Positions 8,931 to 18,306 are shown, numbered from the stretch's first letter. The stretch is 64,000 nucleotides of DNA from Kineococcus sp. TRM81007 (GCF_022669155.1 NZ_JALBVB010000044.1:111441-175440); one strand, 5' to 3'. Numbers and translations: made by a program. The notes: generated from the letters alone by a model not told the origin.

Positions 8931-9872
8931 TCACAGCAGCAGCTCCCCCGGTGCGGTCAGGGGGCGCCACATCGGCACGCCGTCGCCCTCGGCCGAGGCG
9001 GCGGGCACGAGGGCGGGCATCCGGTCGGCGGCCACGAGCGGGCCGAGGTCCAGCGCGGTCAGCTCCGCGACGTCGGCCACGGGCACCTGGAAGGTGCGGA
9101 AGGCGCCCAGCTCGGGGGCGTGCTGCGCGGCGGCCTCCGAGCGCAGGACCTCCTCCACCAGCGGCGTCTGGTCCAGCACGAAACCGGCGGACGCCAGGAC
9201 GGGGCCGCCCGCGCCGGTGGCGCCGCCGGTCGCACCCCCGCCGAGCAGGTACCCGGCGACCTTGAAGAACCTGCGCGGGACCCGCACCCCCCGGTACTCG
9301 GGGTCGTCGTCGGCGAACACGGGGCCGGTGAGCACGACGAGGCGGGCGTCGTGCCCGCGGGCGTGCGCGAGGACGTGGTCCTCCAGCCCCAGCCACAGCT
9401 CCAGGGACTGGTTGAAGCCCGACGCCTGCGGGGCGGCGTTGGTGTAGCTGAAGGTGTCGGCGTTCGCCCGGCGGGCCTCGGCCGGCCCTCCCCACACCGG
9501 GTCGCGCCGGCGCACGAGGTGACCGCGGTCGAAGTCGTTGCGCGCGTACAGGTCCGCACCGGCCTGGGCGTCCGGGCCGACGCGCGGGTCGAGGAACCAG
9601 CCGTCCCCGCCGCGCTCCACGTCGCGCAGCGCCGCCCCGTCGACGGTGACGGCGGTGGCCGCGGCCAGGCGCCGGTCGGGGCGCAGCACCACCGAGAAGT
9701 GCGTGTAGGGCAGCACCACGACCGCGGTGCCGTCGGTGGGCACCGGCAGCGGCACCACCGGCCCGGGCGCGAGGAAACCCGGGTCGTAGCCGGCGCGGTC
9801 GGACAGGTCGGCCGCGGCGGCCACGGCGGTGACGGTGCCCGCGGCGACCTCGGCGGTGGGCGTCTCGCTCAT
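8931..9872 (-). CDS. DNA/RNA non-specific endonuclease (NucA/NUC1 family)
   Basis: 313 residues. The active-site motif DRGHLVRR carries catalytic His118 (residues 115-122), and a downstream SGFNQSLELW segment supplies the metal-binding Asn. These are the hallmarks of the beta-beta-alpha-metal nuclease fold. The ATG at 9872 was taken; a GTG 15 bases upstream is in frame. The N-terminus is acidic and Ala-rich and shows no signal peptide, which is unusual because relatives are usually secreted or membrane-tethered. No immunity gene is recognised next to it. Confidence 0.88.
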   Translation of the reverse strand: MSETPTAEVAAGTVTAVAAAADLSDRAGYDPGFLAPGPVVPLPVPTDGTAVVVLPYTHFSVVLRPDRRLAAATAVTVDGAALRDVERGGDGWFLDPRVGPDAQAGADLYARNDFDRGHLVRRRDPVWGGPAEARRANADTFSYTNAAPQASGFNQSLELWLGLEDHVLAHARGHDARLVVLTGPVFADDDPEYRGVRVPRRFFKVAGYLLGGGATGGATGAGGPVLASAGFVLDQTPLVEEVLRSEAAAQHAPELGAFRTFQVPVADVAELTALDLGPLVAADRMPALVPAASAEGDGVPMWRPLTAPGELLL

Positions 9873-9981
9873 GCACCCACCCTGCACCCGCCCTGCGACA
9901 CGGCGACGACGCCCGGGACGACGCGCGGGGACGGGAGCGTGACGGGCGGGTGCCGGGCGGGTGACCGCCCGGCTGCCCGCG

Positions 9982-10725
9982 TCAGGCCAGCTCGCGCTGC
10001 GCGAGCACCTCCGCCGCGTCCCGCAGCAGCACCGCCGTGCCGGGTCCGTACGCCTCGTACGTGGTGCGGAACCGCTCGTCGTCGACGTACATCGCCGTCA
10101 GCCCCCGGTACGCGTCGGCACCGGGCACCCAGAACCGCGACACCCACGCGTGGTGGCGGCGCACCAGGTCCTGCACCGCCCCCTCGTCGGGCGCGGCGCC
10201 GCGGGCGGCCGCCGCGGCGAGGCCGCGCCCGATCGCGTCGGCTTCGGCCCCGTGCGCGGCCCGACCCTCCTCGCCCATCCCCCGCCAGGCCCGCTGCGCG
10301 TCCTCGTGCGCGTCGCGGCCCCAGCGCTGCACCACCTCGTCCTCGTAGCGGCTCGCGTCGAAGCCGTCGAAGCTCGTCGTCACGTCCAGCTCCTCTCCCT
10401 CCTCGGTCCTGCGGAGGGTCTCCCGCACCGCCCCGGCCAGCCGGGTCAGGCGGGCGGCCTCCGCCTCCAGGAGCCCGGCGTGCGCGCGCAGGGCGCTCAC
10501 CTCGTCGGTGCGCTCGTCGAGCACCTCGGCGATGGCGGCCAGCCCCAGCCCCAGCTCCCGCAGCAGCAGGATGCGCTGGTAGCGGCGCAGGGCCGCGTCG
10601 TCGTAGTAGCGGTACCCGTTGGCCCCGACGCGGCTGGGCGCCAGCAGGCCGATGTCGGCGTAGTGCCGCAGCGTCCTGCTGGTCGTGCCGGTCGCCTTCG
10701 CGACCTGGTGGATCGTCCACTCCAC
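9982..10725 (-). CDS. MerR-family regulator with TipAS-like effector domain
   Basis: 247 residues. A MerR DNA-binding domain (about 1-75; TSRTLRHYADIGLL, YRYYDDAALRRYQ) is followed by a coiled linker and a helical TipAS-like antibiotic-recognition domain (about 110-245). The GTG at 10725 is chosen because GGGAGGG lies seven bases upstream and the protein then begins directly with the winged helix; a longer frame to 10836 crosses the promoter. The promoter has the 19-base spacer typical of MerR-activated genes, so autoregulation is likely. TipA-type proteins respond to thiopeptides; the ligand here is not known. Confidence 0.92.
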   Translation of the reverse strand: MEWTIHQVAKATGTTSRTLRHYADIGLLAPSRVGANGYRYYDDAALRRYQRILLLRELGLGLAAIAEVLDERTDEVSALRAHAGLLEAEAARLTRLAGAVRETLRRTEEGEELDVTTSFDGFDASRYEDEVVQRWGRDAHEDAQRAWRGMGEEGRAAHGAEADAIGRGLAAAAARGAAPDEGAVQDLVRRHHAWVSRFWVPGADAYRGLTAMYVDDERFRTTYEAYGPGTAVLLRDAAEVLAQRELA

Positions 10726-10750
10726 GGCGCCCTCCCGAACTCCACCGACG

Positions 10751-10781
10751 ACGCTAGGAGTTGACGCAGCGGCAGGGTCAA
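10751..10781 (-). promoter_or_regulatory. MerR-type promoter with 19-base spacer and dyad
   Basis: On the minus strand a -35 TTGACC (10776-10781) and a -10 TAGCGT (10751-10756) are separated by exactly 19 bases. The spacer contains the inverted repeat TTGAC-N11-GTCAA (10761-10781). Over-long spacers with a central dyad are the signature of promoters remodelled by MerR proteins; this one drives the adjacent tipA-like gene. Confidence 0.85.
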
Positions 10782-10889
10782 GGGACACGGGGTGACGCGC
10801 CTCCGCTTGACCGGCCGGGCGGCCCCACGTAGACACGCCGGGGAGGCGAGGGGCGCGGACCGGGTCCCTCCGCGGTGGACGGGAGGCGC

Positions 10890-11486
10890 GTGCGCATCGA
10901 ACGCGCGGTAGTGGTGCTGCCGGTGCTGCCCGCCGACCTGCCCCTGCTCGACGCCTGCCTGGAGCGGCTGGTGGCCTGCGCCGACGAGGCCGCCGCCGCC
11001 GGCGTGCCGACGACCCTGGTGCCCGCGGTGCCGCCCGGCCCGGCGGCCGCCCAGGTGCTGGCGTCGTGGCGGCCGCTGGTGGCGCTGGTCGACGGGGTGG
11101 CCCTGGAGCCGGTGGAGCCGGGCCCGGTGCTGGCGGCGTCCGGGGACGCGGAGCGGGTGCTGGCCGCGGCGGCCGGCGCGGTGGCGGCCGGGCTGCCCCG
11201 CCCCGGTGCGGTCGTGCTGCTGACGACGGCGCCGCGGGTCGCGGTGAGCAGCCGGTGGATCACCGAGCACGTGCACCACCACGCCACCGGTGCGGAGGCG
11301 AGCACGGGCCCGGTGCGCGGCTCGCACGGCCCGCACCCGGTGCGGCTGAACCTCGCGGTGCGCGCGGACCTGCTGCGCCGCTGCGGCGCGGCCGCCCTGG
11401 ACGGTGGCGGGGACCGCACGCTGGTGCACGCGATGACGCCGGTGGTGGGCTTCCTGACGGCGGTGTCTCAGCCGGCGTCGTCCTGA
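10890..11486 (+). CDS. Small GT-A/glycosyltransferase family 2-like protein
   Basis: 198 residues from a GTG with a GGGAGG ribosome site. The N-terminal VVVLPVLPADLPLLDACLERL pattern, a central VVLLTTAPRVAVSSRWIT block and the following GAEASTGPV match the layout of GT2 enzymes (the nucleotide-binding strand, then the DADS..P.DWL region and GAD..G.V). The usual Asp-x-Asp is lost (TTAPR), so catalysis is doubtful. The 3' end overlaps the convergent PadR gene by 19 bases. Could also be an unrelated Rossmann-like protein; moderate to low certainty on function. Confidence 0.6.
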   Translation: MRIERAVVVLPVLPADLPLLDACLERLVACADEAAAAGVPTTLVPAVPPGPAAAQVLASWRPLVALVDGVALEPVEPGPVLAASGDAERVLAAAAGAVAAGLPRPGAVVLLTTAPRVAVSSRWITEHVHHHATGAEASTGPVRGSHGPHPVRLNLAVRADLLRRCGAAALDGGGDRTLVHAMTPVVGFLTAVSQPASS

Positions 11487-12235
11487 TCCCCGCGGCTCTC
11501 CTCGCGGGGGTCCTCGGCGAGCAGGCGCAGCAGGTCCTGGCGGCAGCGCTCGAGCACGTCACCGGCGCGCTTCGCGTCGCCGGGGCGGCCGCTGAGCGCC
11601 ACCTGGTGCAGCAGCCCGGCGATCTGCTGGACCTGCCGGCCGAGGTCGCGGAACTCCCCGCGCGAGGGCCGGCCGCCGACGCTCTCCCAGGGCGCGGGTG
11701 CCCCGGCGAGCTCCCGCTCGACGACGTCGCGGCCGGCGTCGGTGAGGGTGAACCGCTTGGGGTCGGCGGGGTCGGCGGTCACCAGGCCCTCGTCCTGCAG
11801 CTGCTGCAGCGTCGGGTAGACGGAGCCCGGGCTGGGCTTCCAGGCGCCGTCGCTGCGGCGCTCGACCTCGCCGATGATGCGGTAGCCGTTGCTGGGCCCC
11901 TCGGCCAGCAGCACGAGGACGGCCGCGCGCACGTCGCCCTTGGGACGGCGCGGGCCGCCGCGGCCGCGGGAGCCGGGGCCGAAGGGGAAGGGCCAGTCGG
12001 CCTCCTCGGGGCCCCGGGGACCGAAACCGCCGCGCCCCGGACCGCCGGGGCCGAAACCGGCGGGGCCGAAACCGGCGGGGCCGAAACCGCCGCGGCCGCC
12101 GAACGCGCCACGGGCCCCGGGACCGCCGGGGCCCTCGAAGGGCGGGCGCCCGCACTCGCCGCGGTGGTGCCGGTGCCCGCCGCCGCGCGGGCCGGGACCC
12201 TCGGGGCCGGGGAAGGAGGAGAAGGGGTTGCGCAC
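11468..12235 (-). CDS. PadR-family transcriptional regulator with Gly/Pro/Phe-rich arm
   Basis: 255 residues. The first ~95 residues are low complexity, rich in Gly, Pro, Phe and His, with tandem FGPAG units. A PadR winged helix follows (about 98-180; NGYRIIGEVE, PGSVYPTLQQL, LTDAGRDVV) and then a C-terminal helical dimer region. The GTG at 12235 has a GGAGGT ribosome site. PadR proteins with such arms are common in actinobacteria and usually repress themselves and a nearby transporter or enzyme. The operator dyad lies just upstream, inside the 3' end of the FAD monooxygenase gene. Confidence 0.9.
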   Translation of the reverse strand: MRNPFSSFPGPEGPGPRGGGHRHHRGECGRPPFEGPGGPGARGAFGGRGGFGPAGFGPAGFGPGGPGRGGFGPRGPEEADWPFPFGPGSRGRGGPRRPKGDVRAAVLVLLAEGPSNGYRIIGEVERRSDGAWKPSPGSVYPTLQQLQDEGLVTADPADPKRFTLTDAGRDVVERELAGAPAPWESVGGRPSRGEFRDLGRQVQQIAGLLHQVALSGRPGDAKRAGDVLERCRQDLLRLLAEDPREESRGDQDDAG

Positions 12236-12281
12236 GGTGCACCTCCGGGGTGGAGCGCAGCACGGTGCCGCGCTCGATGCG

Positions 12282-13571
12282 TCAACGATACATCGCTGAG
12301 GTATCGGGTGCTACCCGCTCCGGTGGTGCGTGCTCCGGCAGCACCCCCAGGCCGATCGCCGCCGCCGGCAGCACCCGCAGCACCGGCACCCGCGCCAGCA
12401 GCCGCAGCGCCCGCGGCGCGCGCACCGGCCCCGCAGCGGCCAGCGCCGCCCCCAGCACCCGGCGGTGCGCCACGCGCTGCGCCGCCTGCGTCAGCGCCAC
12501 CGGCAGCCACCGCCGCCGCTGCACCCGCGCCAGGTCGCGGCGCGAGACCGCCCCGCGGCGCAACGGCCCCGCCAGGATCCGGGCCGCGGCCACCGCATCC
12601 TGCACCGCCAGGTTCACCCCCACCCCGCCCACCGGGGACATGGCGTGCGCGGCGTCGCCGATCACCAGCAGCCCGTCGCGGTACCAGCGCCGCAACCGGT
12701 CGATGCGCACCCGCAGCACGTGCACCTCGTCGAGGTCCGCGAGCGCCCCCACCACCGGAGCCAGCGCCGGCAGCAGCCGGGCCAGGTCCGCGCGGAACGC
12801 CGCGGCACCCCCCGCTCGCACCGCCTCCAGCCCGCCGGAGGGCACCACGAACGCGCACTGGAGGTAGTCCCCGCGGTCCAGCACCACGACGAACCGGCCG
12901 CTGGAGGCGCGCACGCCCGTGACCGCTCCCGGCGGCCGCGGCAGGCGGAACCACAGCACGTCCACCCCGGCGCCGAACTCCCGCAGCCGCAGGCCGGCGT
13001 CCTCGCGCAGCACCGAACCGCGCCCGTCGGCCGCCACCGTCAGCACCGCCCGCACGGAGCGCTCGGCCCCGCCGCCGGCCGGACCTCCCCCCGGGCCTCC
13101 CCCGTGCGCCGCCTGCCGGTACCGCACGCCCACCACCCGGCCGCCCTCGCGCAGCAGCCCGGTGACCTCGGCCCCGGTGCGCAGCTCGAACCCCGGGTAG
13201 CGCCGCGCCCGCGCGGCCAGCAGGTCCAGGAAGTCCCACTGCGGCACCAGCGCCAGGAACGGGAACCGGCCCCGCAACCGGGAGAAGTCCGCCACCTCGA
13301 ACGTGCCGTCGTCGGTGGTGACGGCCGCCCGCCGCACCCGCGAGTGCGGCAGGCGCAGGAACTCGTCGGCCAGCCCGACCTCGTCCAGCAACCGCAGCGT
13401 CGAGGGGTGCACGGTGTCGCCGCGGAAGTCGCGCAGGAAGTCGTCGTGCTTCTCCAGCACCAGCACCGGCACGCCCGCGCGCGCCAGCAGCAGCCCCAGC
13501 ACCACCCCGGCGGGGCCACCCCCGGCCACGACGCACCGGGTCCGCTCGGCCTGCTCCGCCCCGCCGCCCAC
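12282..13571 (-). CDS. FAD-dependent aromatic-ring monooxygenase-like oxidoreductase
   Basis: 429 residues of the PHBH fold. The dinucleotide site is VVAGGGPAG (residues 14-22), followed by an LEKHDDFLRDFRGDTVHP stretch and the FAD-ribityl motif LLVIGDAAHAMSP in the second half. Relatives oxidise aromatic or polyketide substrates with NAD(P)H and oxygen. GTG at 13571 was chosen because a GGGAGG lies upstream and the added upstream residues of the longer frame are low-complexity. The gene is upstream of and co-directional with the PadR gene and may be under its control. Confidence 0.85.
   Translation of the reverse strand: MGGGAEQAERTRCVVAGGGPAGVVLGLLLARAGVPVLVLEKHDDFLRDFRGDTVHPSTLRLLDEVGLADEFLRLPHSRVRRAAVTTDDGTFEVADFSRLRGRFPFLALVPQWDFLDLLAARARRYPGFELRTGAEVTGLLREGGRVVGVRYRQAAHGGGPGGGPAGGGAERSVRAVLTVAADGRGSVLREDAGLRLREFGAGVDVLWFRLPRPPGAVTGVRASSGRFVVVLDRGDYLQCAFVVPSGGLEAVRAGGAAAFRADLARLLPALAPVVGALADLDEVHVLRVRIDRLRRWYRDGLLVIGDAAHAMSPVGGVGVNLAVQDAVAAARILAGPLRRGAVSRRDLARVQRRRWLPVALTQAAQRVAHRRVLGAALAAAGPVRAPRALRLLARVPVLRVLPAAAIGLGVLPEHAPPERVAPDTSAMYR
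12286..12306. promoter_or_regulatory. PadR operator-like inverted repeat
   Basis: CGATAC-N9-GTATCG lies 51 bases upstream of the PadR start. PadR boxes are AT-containing dyads of about this size. The repeat lies at the very end of the upstream FAD monooxygenase coding region, whose last residues (SAMYR) are written by it. Confidence 0.6.
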
Positions 13572-13664
13572 CCCGGTCCCCCTCCCGGGCGGCGCGGCGC
13601 CGCCCCCGCGCTGCCATCGTGGCGCCCGCGGCCCGCGCGCGGAACCCCGCACCGCCCGGCGCGG

Positions 13665-14672
13665 TCAGGCGCGGCGCTCGGCGTCGTTCTCGGCGTCCTG
13701 CTCCACGTCCTGCTCCGCGTGGTGCTCGGCGTGCCACTCGGCGTTGAACACCCCGCCGAGCAGGACGACGACAGCGGCCAGCCAGCCCAGCAGCGCGGCC
13801 GCCAGGGCCGTGCCCAGGAACTGACCGACGGCCCGCACGGCCGCGTCCCCGCCCTCGACGTCGGGCGTGCTCGGCCCGGCGACGTCGACGTACAGCCGGA
13901 ACCCCAGGGCGAGCACCACCAGGCCGAGCGTGGCCAGGGCCGCGCCCGGCAGCGCGTCGCGCCAGCGGGTGTCCGCGTTCTGCCCCACCTGGTAGAGCCA
14001 GGCCAGGAACGCGGTGACGGCGACGGCCAGGACCGGCCAGCGCACCAGCGCCCAGGCGCTGCGGAACGCGCTCCCCGCACCGAGCGCGTCGGCGATCTCC
14101 TGGCCGCCGCCCAGCAGCGGGCCGACGACGGCGAGCGCGAGGAACGCGGTGGTGACGACCACCGCCACGAGCGTGAAGACCAGGGACAGGGCCCACAACC
14201 GCAGGAAGCCGCGGCGCTCCTGCACCCGGTAGGCGTCGCCGAGGGTGCGCACCGCCGCGCGGAACACCCTGCTGCCCAGCCACAGCGCGACCGCGACGCT
14301 GGTCAGCGCGACACCCACCTGCTCCTCGCGCAGCAGCTGCTCCACGAACGGCACCGCGACGTCACCGGCGAGCTGCGGGCTGAGCGCCGCCTCGACCGCA
14401 CCGGTGATGCGCTCCTCCATGCGGTCCACCGCCTGCTGCCCGAGGAACCCGCGCAGCAGCCCCAGGCTCGCCCCGAGCATCGTCACCAGCGGCAGCAGGG
14501 AGACCAGCAGGTAGTAGGCGATCTCGGCCGCCAGGCCGGGCACGCGCACCTCCACGGCGCGGTGGGCGGCGCGCACGGCGACGAGGGCCGGGTTGCGGCC
14601 GCGCACGCGGGTCCTGCGCACCTCGGCCCGCCCCTCCACGCGACGCCAGACCTCGTCACCGTCGATCAGCAC
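13665..14672 (-). CDS. YihY/BrkB-family inner-membrane protein
   Basis: 335 residues with six predicted membrane helices. The first (AYYLLVSLLPLVTML) and the WLGSRVFRAAVRTLGDAYRV loop are characteristic of the YihY family. The C-terminal tail is rich in His, Glu and Asp (about 22 residues). GTG at 14672 is preferred because GGGAGG lies seven bases upstream. The function of the family is uncertain; it was once called ribonuclease BN in error. Confidence 0.88.
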   Translation of the reverse strand: MLIDGDEVWRRVEGRAEVRRTRVRGRNPALVAVRAAHRAVEVRVPGLAAEIAYYLLVSLLPLVTMLGASLGLLRGFLGQQAVDRMEERITGAVEAALSPQLAGDVAVPFVEQLLREEQVGVALTSVAVALWLGSRVFRAAVRTLGDAYRVQERRGFLRLWALSLVFTLVAVVVTTAFLALAVVGPLLGGGQEIADALGAGSAFRSAWALVRWPVLAVAVTAFLAWLYQVGQNADTRWRDALPGAALATLGLVVLALGFRLYVDVAGPSTPDVEGGDAAVRAVGQFLGTALAAALLGWLAAVVVLLGGVFNAEWHAEHHAEQDVEQDAENDAERRA

Positions 14673-14746
14673 ACCCACCCCTCCCGCACGACGTCCACCG
14701 CCCAGGATGGCCGCTCGCCCGGGGAGGGGCCCGGCGGGGGCGGGGG

Positions 14747-16195
14747 TCAGGCGGGGTCGGCCGCCGGATCGCCCGCCGGATCGCCCACCGGCCCGGCCAC
14801 CGGCCCGCCCGAGCGGCGGTCCAGCTCGCCGAGGGCCCAGCCCAGCGCCTCCGCCGCCGGCAGCGGCCGCGCGAACAGGTACCCCTGCAGCTCGTCGCAA
14901 CCCATGGCGCGCAGGCGCTCGGCGGTGCCGGGGTCCTCCACGCCCTCGGCGACGACGACCAGCCCGAGCCGGTGCGCGAGCGCGATGACGGAGGAGACGA
15001 TGACCTCGTCCTCCGGGTGCGCCATCAGCTCGGTGACGAACTGCCGGTCCACCTTCAGCTCGTGCACGGCCAGGCCGCGCAGGTGCACCAGGCTCGTGGC
15101 GCCGGCCCCGAAGTCGTCGACGGAGACCCGCACACCGCGCTCGCGCAGCCGCTGCACGGTGCGGCGCGCACCCTCGGGGTCGACGACGATGGCGGTCTCG
15201 GTGATCTCCAGGACGAGCTGCTGCGCGGGCCAGCGCGTCAGCGCCAGGGCCTCCTCCACCACGCCCAGCAGCCCCTCGTCCAGGCAGGCCGCGCTGATGT
15301 TCACGGCGATGGTGGTCTCCAGCCCCCGCGCGCGCCACGTCGCCGCCTGCCGCGCCGCGGTCAGCAGCACCCAGCGCGTCAGCGGGTGGATGAGGCGGGT
15401 GCGCTCCACGAACGGCAGGAACGCCGCCGGGGGCAGCAGCCCGCGGGTGGGGTGCTGCCAGCGCACCAGCGCCTCGAACCCCAGGAGCCGGCCGTCACCG
15501 CCACCGGCCACCTTCGGCTGGTAGTGGAGGACGAGCTGGTCCTCCTCCATGGCCTGCCGCAGCTGGCCGAGGACCTCCAGCGCACCGGTGGAGTGCGGGT
15601 CGTGCGCCGGGTCGTAGCGCAGCACCCCGACGCGAGCGCGCTTGGCGGCGTACATCGCCACGTCCGCGTGCTGCAGCAGCTCCTCGGCGGTCGCGCCGTC
15701 CGGGCCGGAGAGCGCGAAACCGATGCTGCCCTGGACGTCCAGGGGGACCCCGCCGGAGGTGAAGCCGCCCATCGCCAGGCCCGCCAGCAGCCGCCGGGCC
15801 AGCACGTCCGCCTGACCGGCGTCCACGGGGCCGGGCACGAGGACGGCGAACTCGTCGCCGCCGAGGCGGGTGACCTCCGCCTGGTCGCCGGCGGTGCGGT
15901 GCAGCACGTCCGCGACCTGGCGCAGCAGCGCGTCGCCGGCGGTGTGCCCGAGGGTGTCGTTGACGTCGCGGAAGCCGTCGAGGTCCAGCAGCAGCAGCGC
16001 CGGTGCGGGGCCCCGGGCGAGCAGCGCCGCGACGTGCTCGGCCAGCGCGGCCCGGTTGCCCAGGCCGGTGAGGGCGTCGGTGCGGGCCACCCGGGCGTTG
16101 CACCGGTCGCGCCGGTGGGCCACGACGGCGAGGGCGATCGCGGCCGCCGCGGTCACGAGGACGACGGTCGTCCAGGCGATCCAGGCTGTGTCCAC
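14747..16195 (-). CDS. Membrane-anchored GGDEF-EAL protein
   Basis: 482 residues. One N-terminal membrane helix (about 5-27) is followed by a GGDEF domain with intact active site (GGDEF at 112-116) and an EAL domain beginning at residues 241-243. The phosphodiesterase motifs NISAACL, ETAI, DDFGAG, KVDRQF and VAEGVED are all kept. Both making and breaking cyclic di-GMP are chemically possible; no RxxD inhibition site sits five residues before GGDEF. The GTG at 16195 lacks an obvious ribosome site. No periplasmic sensor domain is present. Confidence 0.9.
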   Translation of the reverse strand: MDTAWIAWTTVVLVTAAAAIALAVVAHRRDRCNARVARTDALTGLGNRAALAEHVAALLARGPAPALLLLDLDGFRDVNDTLGHTAGDALLRQVADVLHRTAGDQAEVTRLGGDEFAVLVPGPVDAGQADVLARRLLAGLAMGGFTSGGVPLDVQGSIGFALSGPDGATAEELLQHADVAMYAAKRARVGVLRYDPAHDPHSTGALEVLGQLRQAMEEDQLVLHYQPKVAGGGDGRLLGFEALVRWQHPTRGLLPPAAFLPFVERTRLIHPLTRWVLLTAARQAATWRARGLETTIAVNISAACLDEGLLGVVEEALALTRWPAQQLVLEITETAIVVDPEGARRTVQRLRERGVRVSVDDFGAGATSLVHLRGLAVHELKVDRQFVTELMAHPEDEVIVSSVIALAHRLGLVVVAEGVEDPGTAERLRAMGCDELQGYLFARPLPAAEALGWALGELDRRSGGPVAGPVGDPAGDPAADPA

Positions 16196-16284
16196 GAAGG
16201 CCCATCGGCGCGGCGGCGCGAGCCCTGAACGGTCCGGTCGGGTGAGTCCGGCCGGCGGGCGGTGCGGGCGACCCGCCCCCCCGG

Positions 16285-16899
16285 TCAGCCGCCGGCGGGC
16301 ACGTTCCAGCGGGTCAGCACGGGGCGGCCGTGCTCGTGGCCGAGCTCGCCCCAGGTGCCCGCGTCGAGGGCGAACAGCGCCCCCGCGGTGGGTGACAGGC
16401 CCAGCCAGCAGGCCGCCAGCACCCGCAGCAGGTGGCCGTGGGCGACGAGCACGACGTCGGCCCCCCCGTCGCCGCCCGCCTCGCGCACGGCGGTGGCGGC
16501 GCGGCCGAGGACGGCGCGGGCCCGGGTGGCGACCTGGTGGACGGTCTCGCCCGGGGTGCCGCCGGGCACGACGCCGTCGTGCCACACCGACCACGGCCGG
16601 CCCAGCTGCTCGGAGATCTCCGCGGTGGTGCGGCCCTCGTAGCCGCCGTAGTCCCACTCGACGAGGTCGTCGTCCAGGCGCACCGGGGCGTCGGCGGCCA
16701 GGCCCGCGAGCTCGGCGGTGCGGCGGGCGCGCACGCGCGGGCTGCTCAGGACGAGGCAGGCGCGGCGGGCGGCGAGGACCGGGGCCAGGGCCCGGGCCTG
16801 GGCCTCGCCCTCGGCGGTCAGGGGCACGTCGGTGGTGCCGGTGTGCTGGCCCGACAGGCTCCAGGCGGTCTGCCCGTGACGGACGACGAGGATGGACAC
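16285..16899 (-). CDS. Histidine phosphatase family protein
   Basis: 204 residues of the phosphoglycerate mutase-like fold. Catalytic RHGQT (His8) at the N-terminus, EWDYGGYEG in the middle and VAHGH with the second histidine are conserved. Such proteins in actinobacteria are broad phosphatases (GpmB/CobC-like). The GTG at 16899 lies seven bases after a TACCGT -10 element, so the message is probably leaderless. Divergent from carbonic anhydrase. Confidence 0.9.
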   Translation of the reverse strand: MSILVVRHGQTAWSLSGQHTGTTDVPLTAEGEAQARALAPVLAARRACLVLSSPRVRARRTAELAGLAADAPVRLDDDLVEWDYGGYEGRTTAEISEQLGRPWSVWHDGVVPGGTPGETVHQVATRARAVLGRAATAVREAGGDGGADVVLVAHGHLLRVLAACWLGLSPTAGALFALDAGTWGELGHEHGRPVLTRWNVPAGG

Positions 16900-16906
16900 G
16901 GACGGG

Positions 16907-16912
16907 ACGGTA
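16907..16912 (-). promoter_or_regulatory. Leaderless -10 element of the histidine phosphatase gene
   Basis: TACCGT on the minus strand, seven bases before the GTG and with no ribosome site between; the transcript would start at or next to the start codon. Confidence 0.55.
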
Positions 16913-16943
16913 CGCCCCGTGCCGGTGGACTGCGCCCCGTGGT

Positions 16944-16949
16944 GAGAAT
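16944..16949 (+). promoter_or_regulatory. Leaderless -10 element of carbonic anhydrase gene
   Basis: GAGAAT lies six bases before the GTG at 16956 with no other ribosome site. The -10 match is partial (A at position 2, T at position 6). Confidence 0.4.
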
Positions 16950-16955
16950 GTCGCC

Positions 16956-17522
16956 GTGACCGAGACCACTGACCCCCACCCCGGCGACCCGTTCGGCGAC
17001 GTCCTGAGCGCCAACGCCGCGTACGCCGACTCCTTCGTCGACAGCGGCCGCCCCGGCGTGGCCGGCTCCGGCCTGGCCGTGCTGACGTGCATGGACTCGC
17101 GCATCTCCCCGCTGGAGGTGCTCGGCCTGGTCCCGGGGGACGCGAAGATCCTGCGCAACGCCGGCGCGCGCGTGACCGACGACGTGCTGCGCACCCTGGT
17201 GCTGGCCACCTACCTGCTGGGCGTGCAGCGGGTGCTCGTGCTGGCGCACACCGACTGCGGCATGACGAAGAACACCGACGCCGACGTGCACGCGAAGGTC
17301 CTGGCGCAGGGCGTCGACACGCGCAGCATCGACTTCCGCACGATCAGCGACCAGGAGGCCACGCTCGTGCACGACGTGCAGCGCATCCGCTCCTGGCCGT
17401 TCCTGCCGCCGCGGATGCCGGTGGCCGGCGGCGTCTACGACGTGCGCACGGGGCGCATCCGGATCGTCGTGGACGCCGACACCCCCGCCGAGGAGACCCC
17501 GGCGACCGCCCCGGCGCGCTGA
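16956..17522 (+). CDS. Beta-class carbonic anhydrase
   Basis: 188 residues. Zinc ligands and the catalytic dyad are in CMDSR (Cys45, Asp47, Arg49) and HTDCGM (His98, Cys101), the short beta-CA form common in actinobacteria. It interconverts CO2 and bicarbonate for carboxylation reactions. GTG at 16956 reads [10 protein letters not shown]. Divergent from the histidine phosphatase gene; both appear to be leaderless. Confidence 0.93.
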   Translation: MTETTDPHPGDPFGDVLSANAAYADSFVDSGRPGVAGSGLAVLTCMDSRISPLEVLGLVPGDAKILRNAGARVTDDVLRTLVLATYLLGVQRVLVLAHTDCGMTKNTDADVHAKVLAQGVDTRSIDFRTISDQEATLVHDVQRIRSWPFLPPRMPVAGGVYDVRTGRIRIVVDADTPAEETPATAPAR

Positions 17523-17553
17523 GGGCGGGCCGGCGCGGGGGCGGGGGCGGGAG

Positions 17554-18306
17554 GTGCCGGGGCCCATCCAGTCCGTCGAGCGGGCCGCGGCGGTGCTGCG
17601 GCTGCTGTCCGGCGCCGGCCGCGGCCTGGGCGTGGTGGAGGTCGGCAACGCGCTGGGGCTGGCGAAGACCACCGCGCACGGCCTGCTGCGCACCCTCGTG
17701 GACGTGGGCTTCGTCGTGCAGGACGACGACGGCGACTACCGCGCCTCCCCCGCGCTGGCCGACCTGGGCCGGCCCCGCACCGGCGCCGACGACCTGCGCG
17801 CGCACGCGGTGAACTGGGCGGACTCGCTGGCCGCCCGCACGGGCGAGTCGGTGCGGCTGGCGGTGCTGCACGAGGGCCGGGCGCTGGTGGTGCACCACGT
17901 CTTCCGGCCCGACGACAGCGCCCAGGAGCTGACCACCGGGACCAGCCTGCCGGCGCACGCGTGCGCCCTGGGCAAGGTGCTGCTGGCGTCGGCGCCGGTG
18001 CGCCTGCGCGGGTCCCTGCCGGCGATGACGGCCCGCACCGTCACGGACGCGGCGGCGCTGCGGCGCGCGCTGGTGGCGGTGCGCGAGCAGGGCTGGGCCC
18101 TGGAGGTGGAGGAGCTGACCGCGTCGGTCGCGGGCGTCGCGGCGCCGGTGCGCGACCGCGGTGGGCTGGTGGCGGGGGCGATCGGGGTGGACGGGGACGC
18201 GGACCGCCTCGTGGACACCCGCGGCCGCCCCCGGGCGGGCCTGGTGCCGGCGGTGCGGCACGCCGCCCGCGCCATCTCCCGCGAGCTGGGTGCCCGCCCC
18301 TCCTGA
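17554..18306 (+). CDS. IclR-family regulator (GylR-like)
   Basis: 250 residues. A winged helix (about 4-65; [15 protein letters not shown]) precedes an IclR effector domain (about 80-245) with the [14 protein letters not shown] ligand-pocket motif. GTG at 17554 follows a G-rich ribosome site. In Streptomyces, GylR of this family controls glycerol genes, and here the gene sits 65 bases before a glycerol kinase. It probably acts on that gene and on the glpFKD operon at 49.9-54.1 kb, where a matching inverted repeat is present. The direct target is inferred. Confidence 0.88.
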   Translation: MPGPIQSVERAAAVLRLLSGAGRGLGVVEVGNALGLAKTTAHGLLRTLVDVGFVVQDDDGDYRASPALADLGRPRTGADDLRAHAVNWADSLAARTGESVRLAVLHEGRALVVHHVFRPDDSAQELTTGTSLPAHACALGKVLLASAPVRLRGSLPAMTARTVTDAAALRRALVAVREQGWALEVEELTASVAGVAAPVRDRGGLVAGAIGVDGDADRLVDTRGRPRAGLVPAVRHAARAISRELGARPS

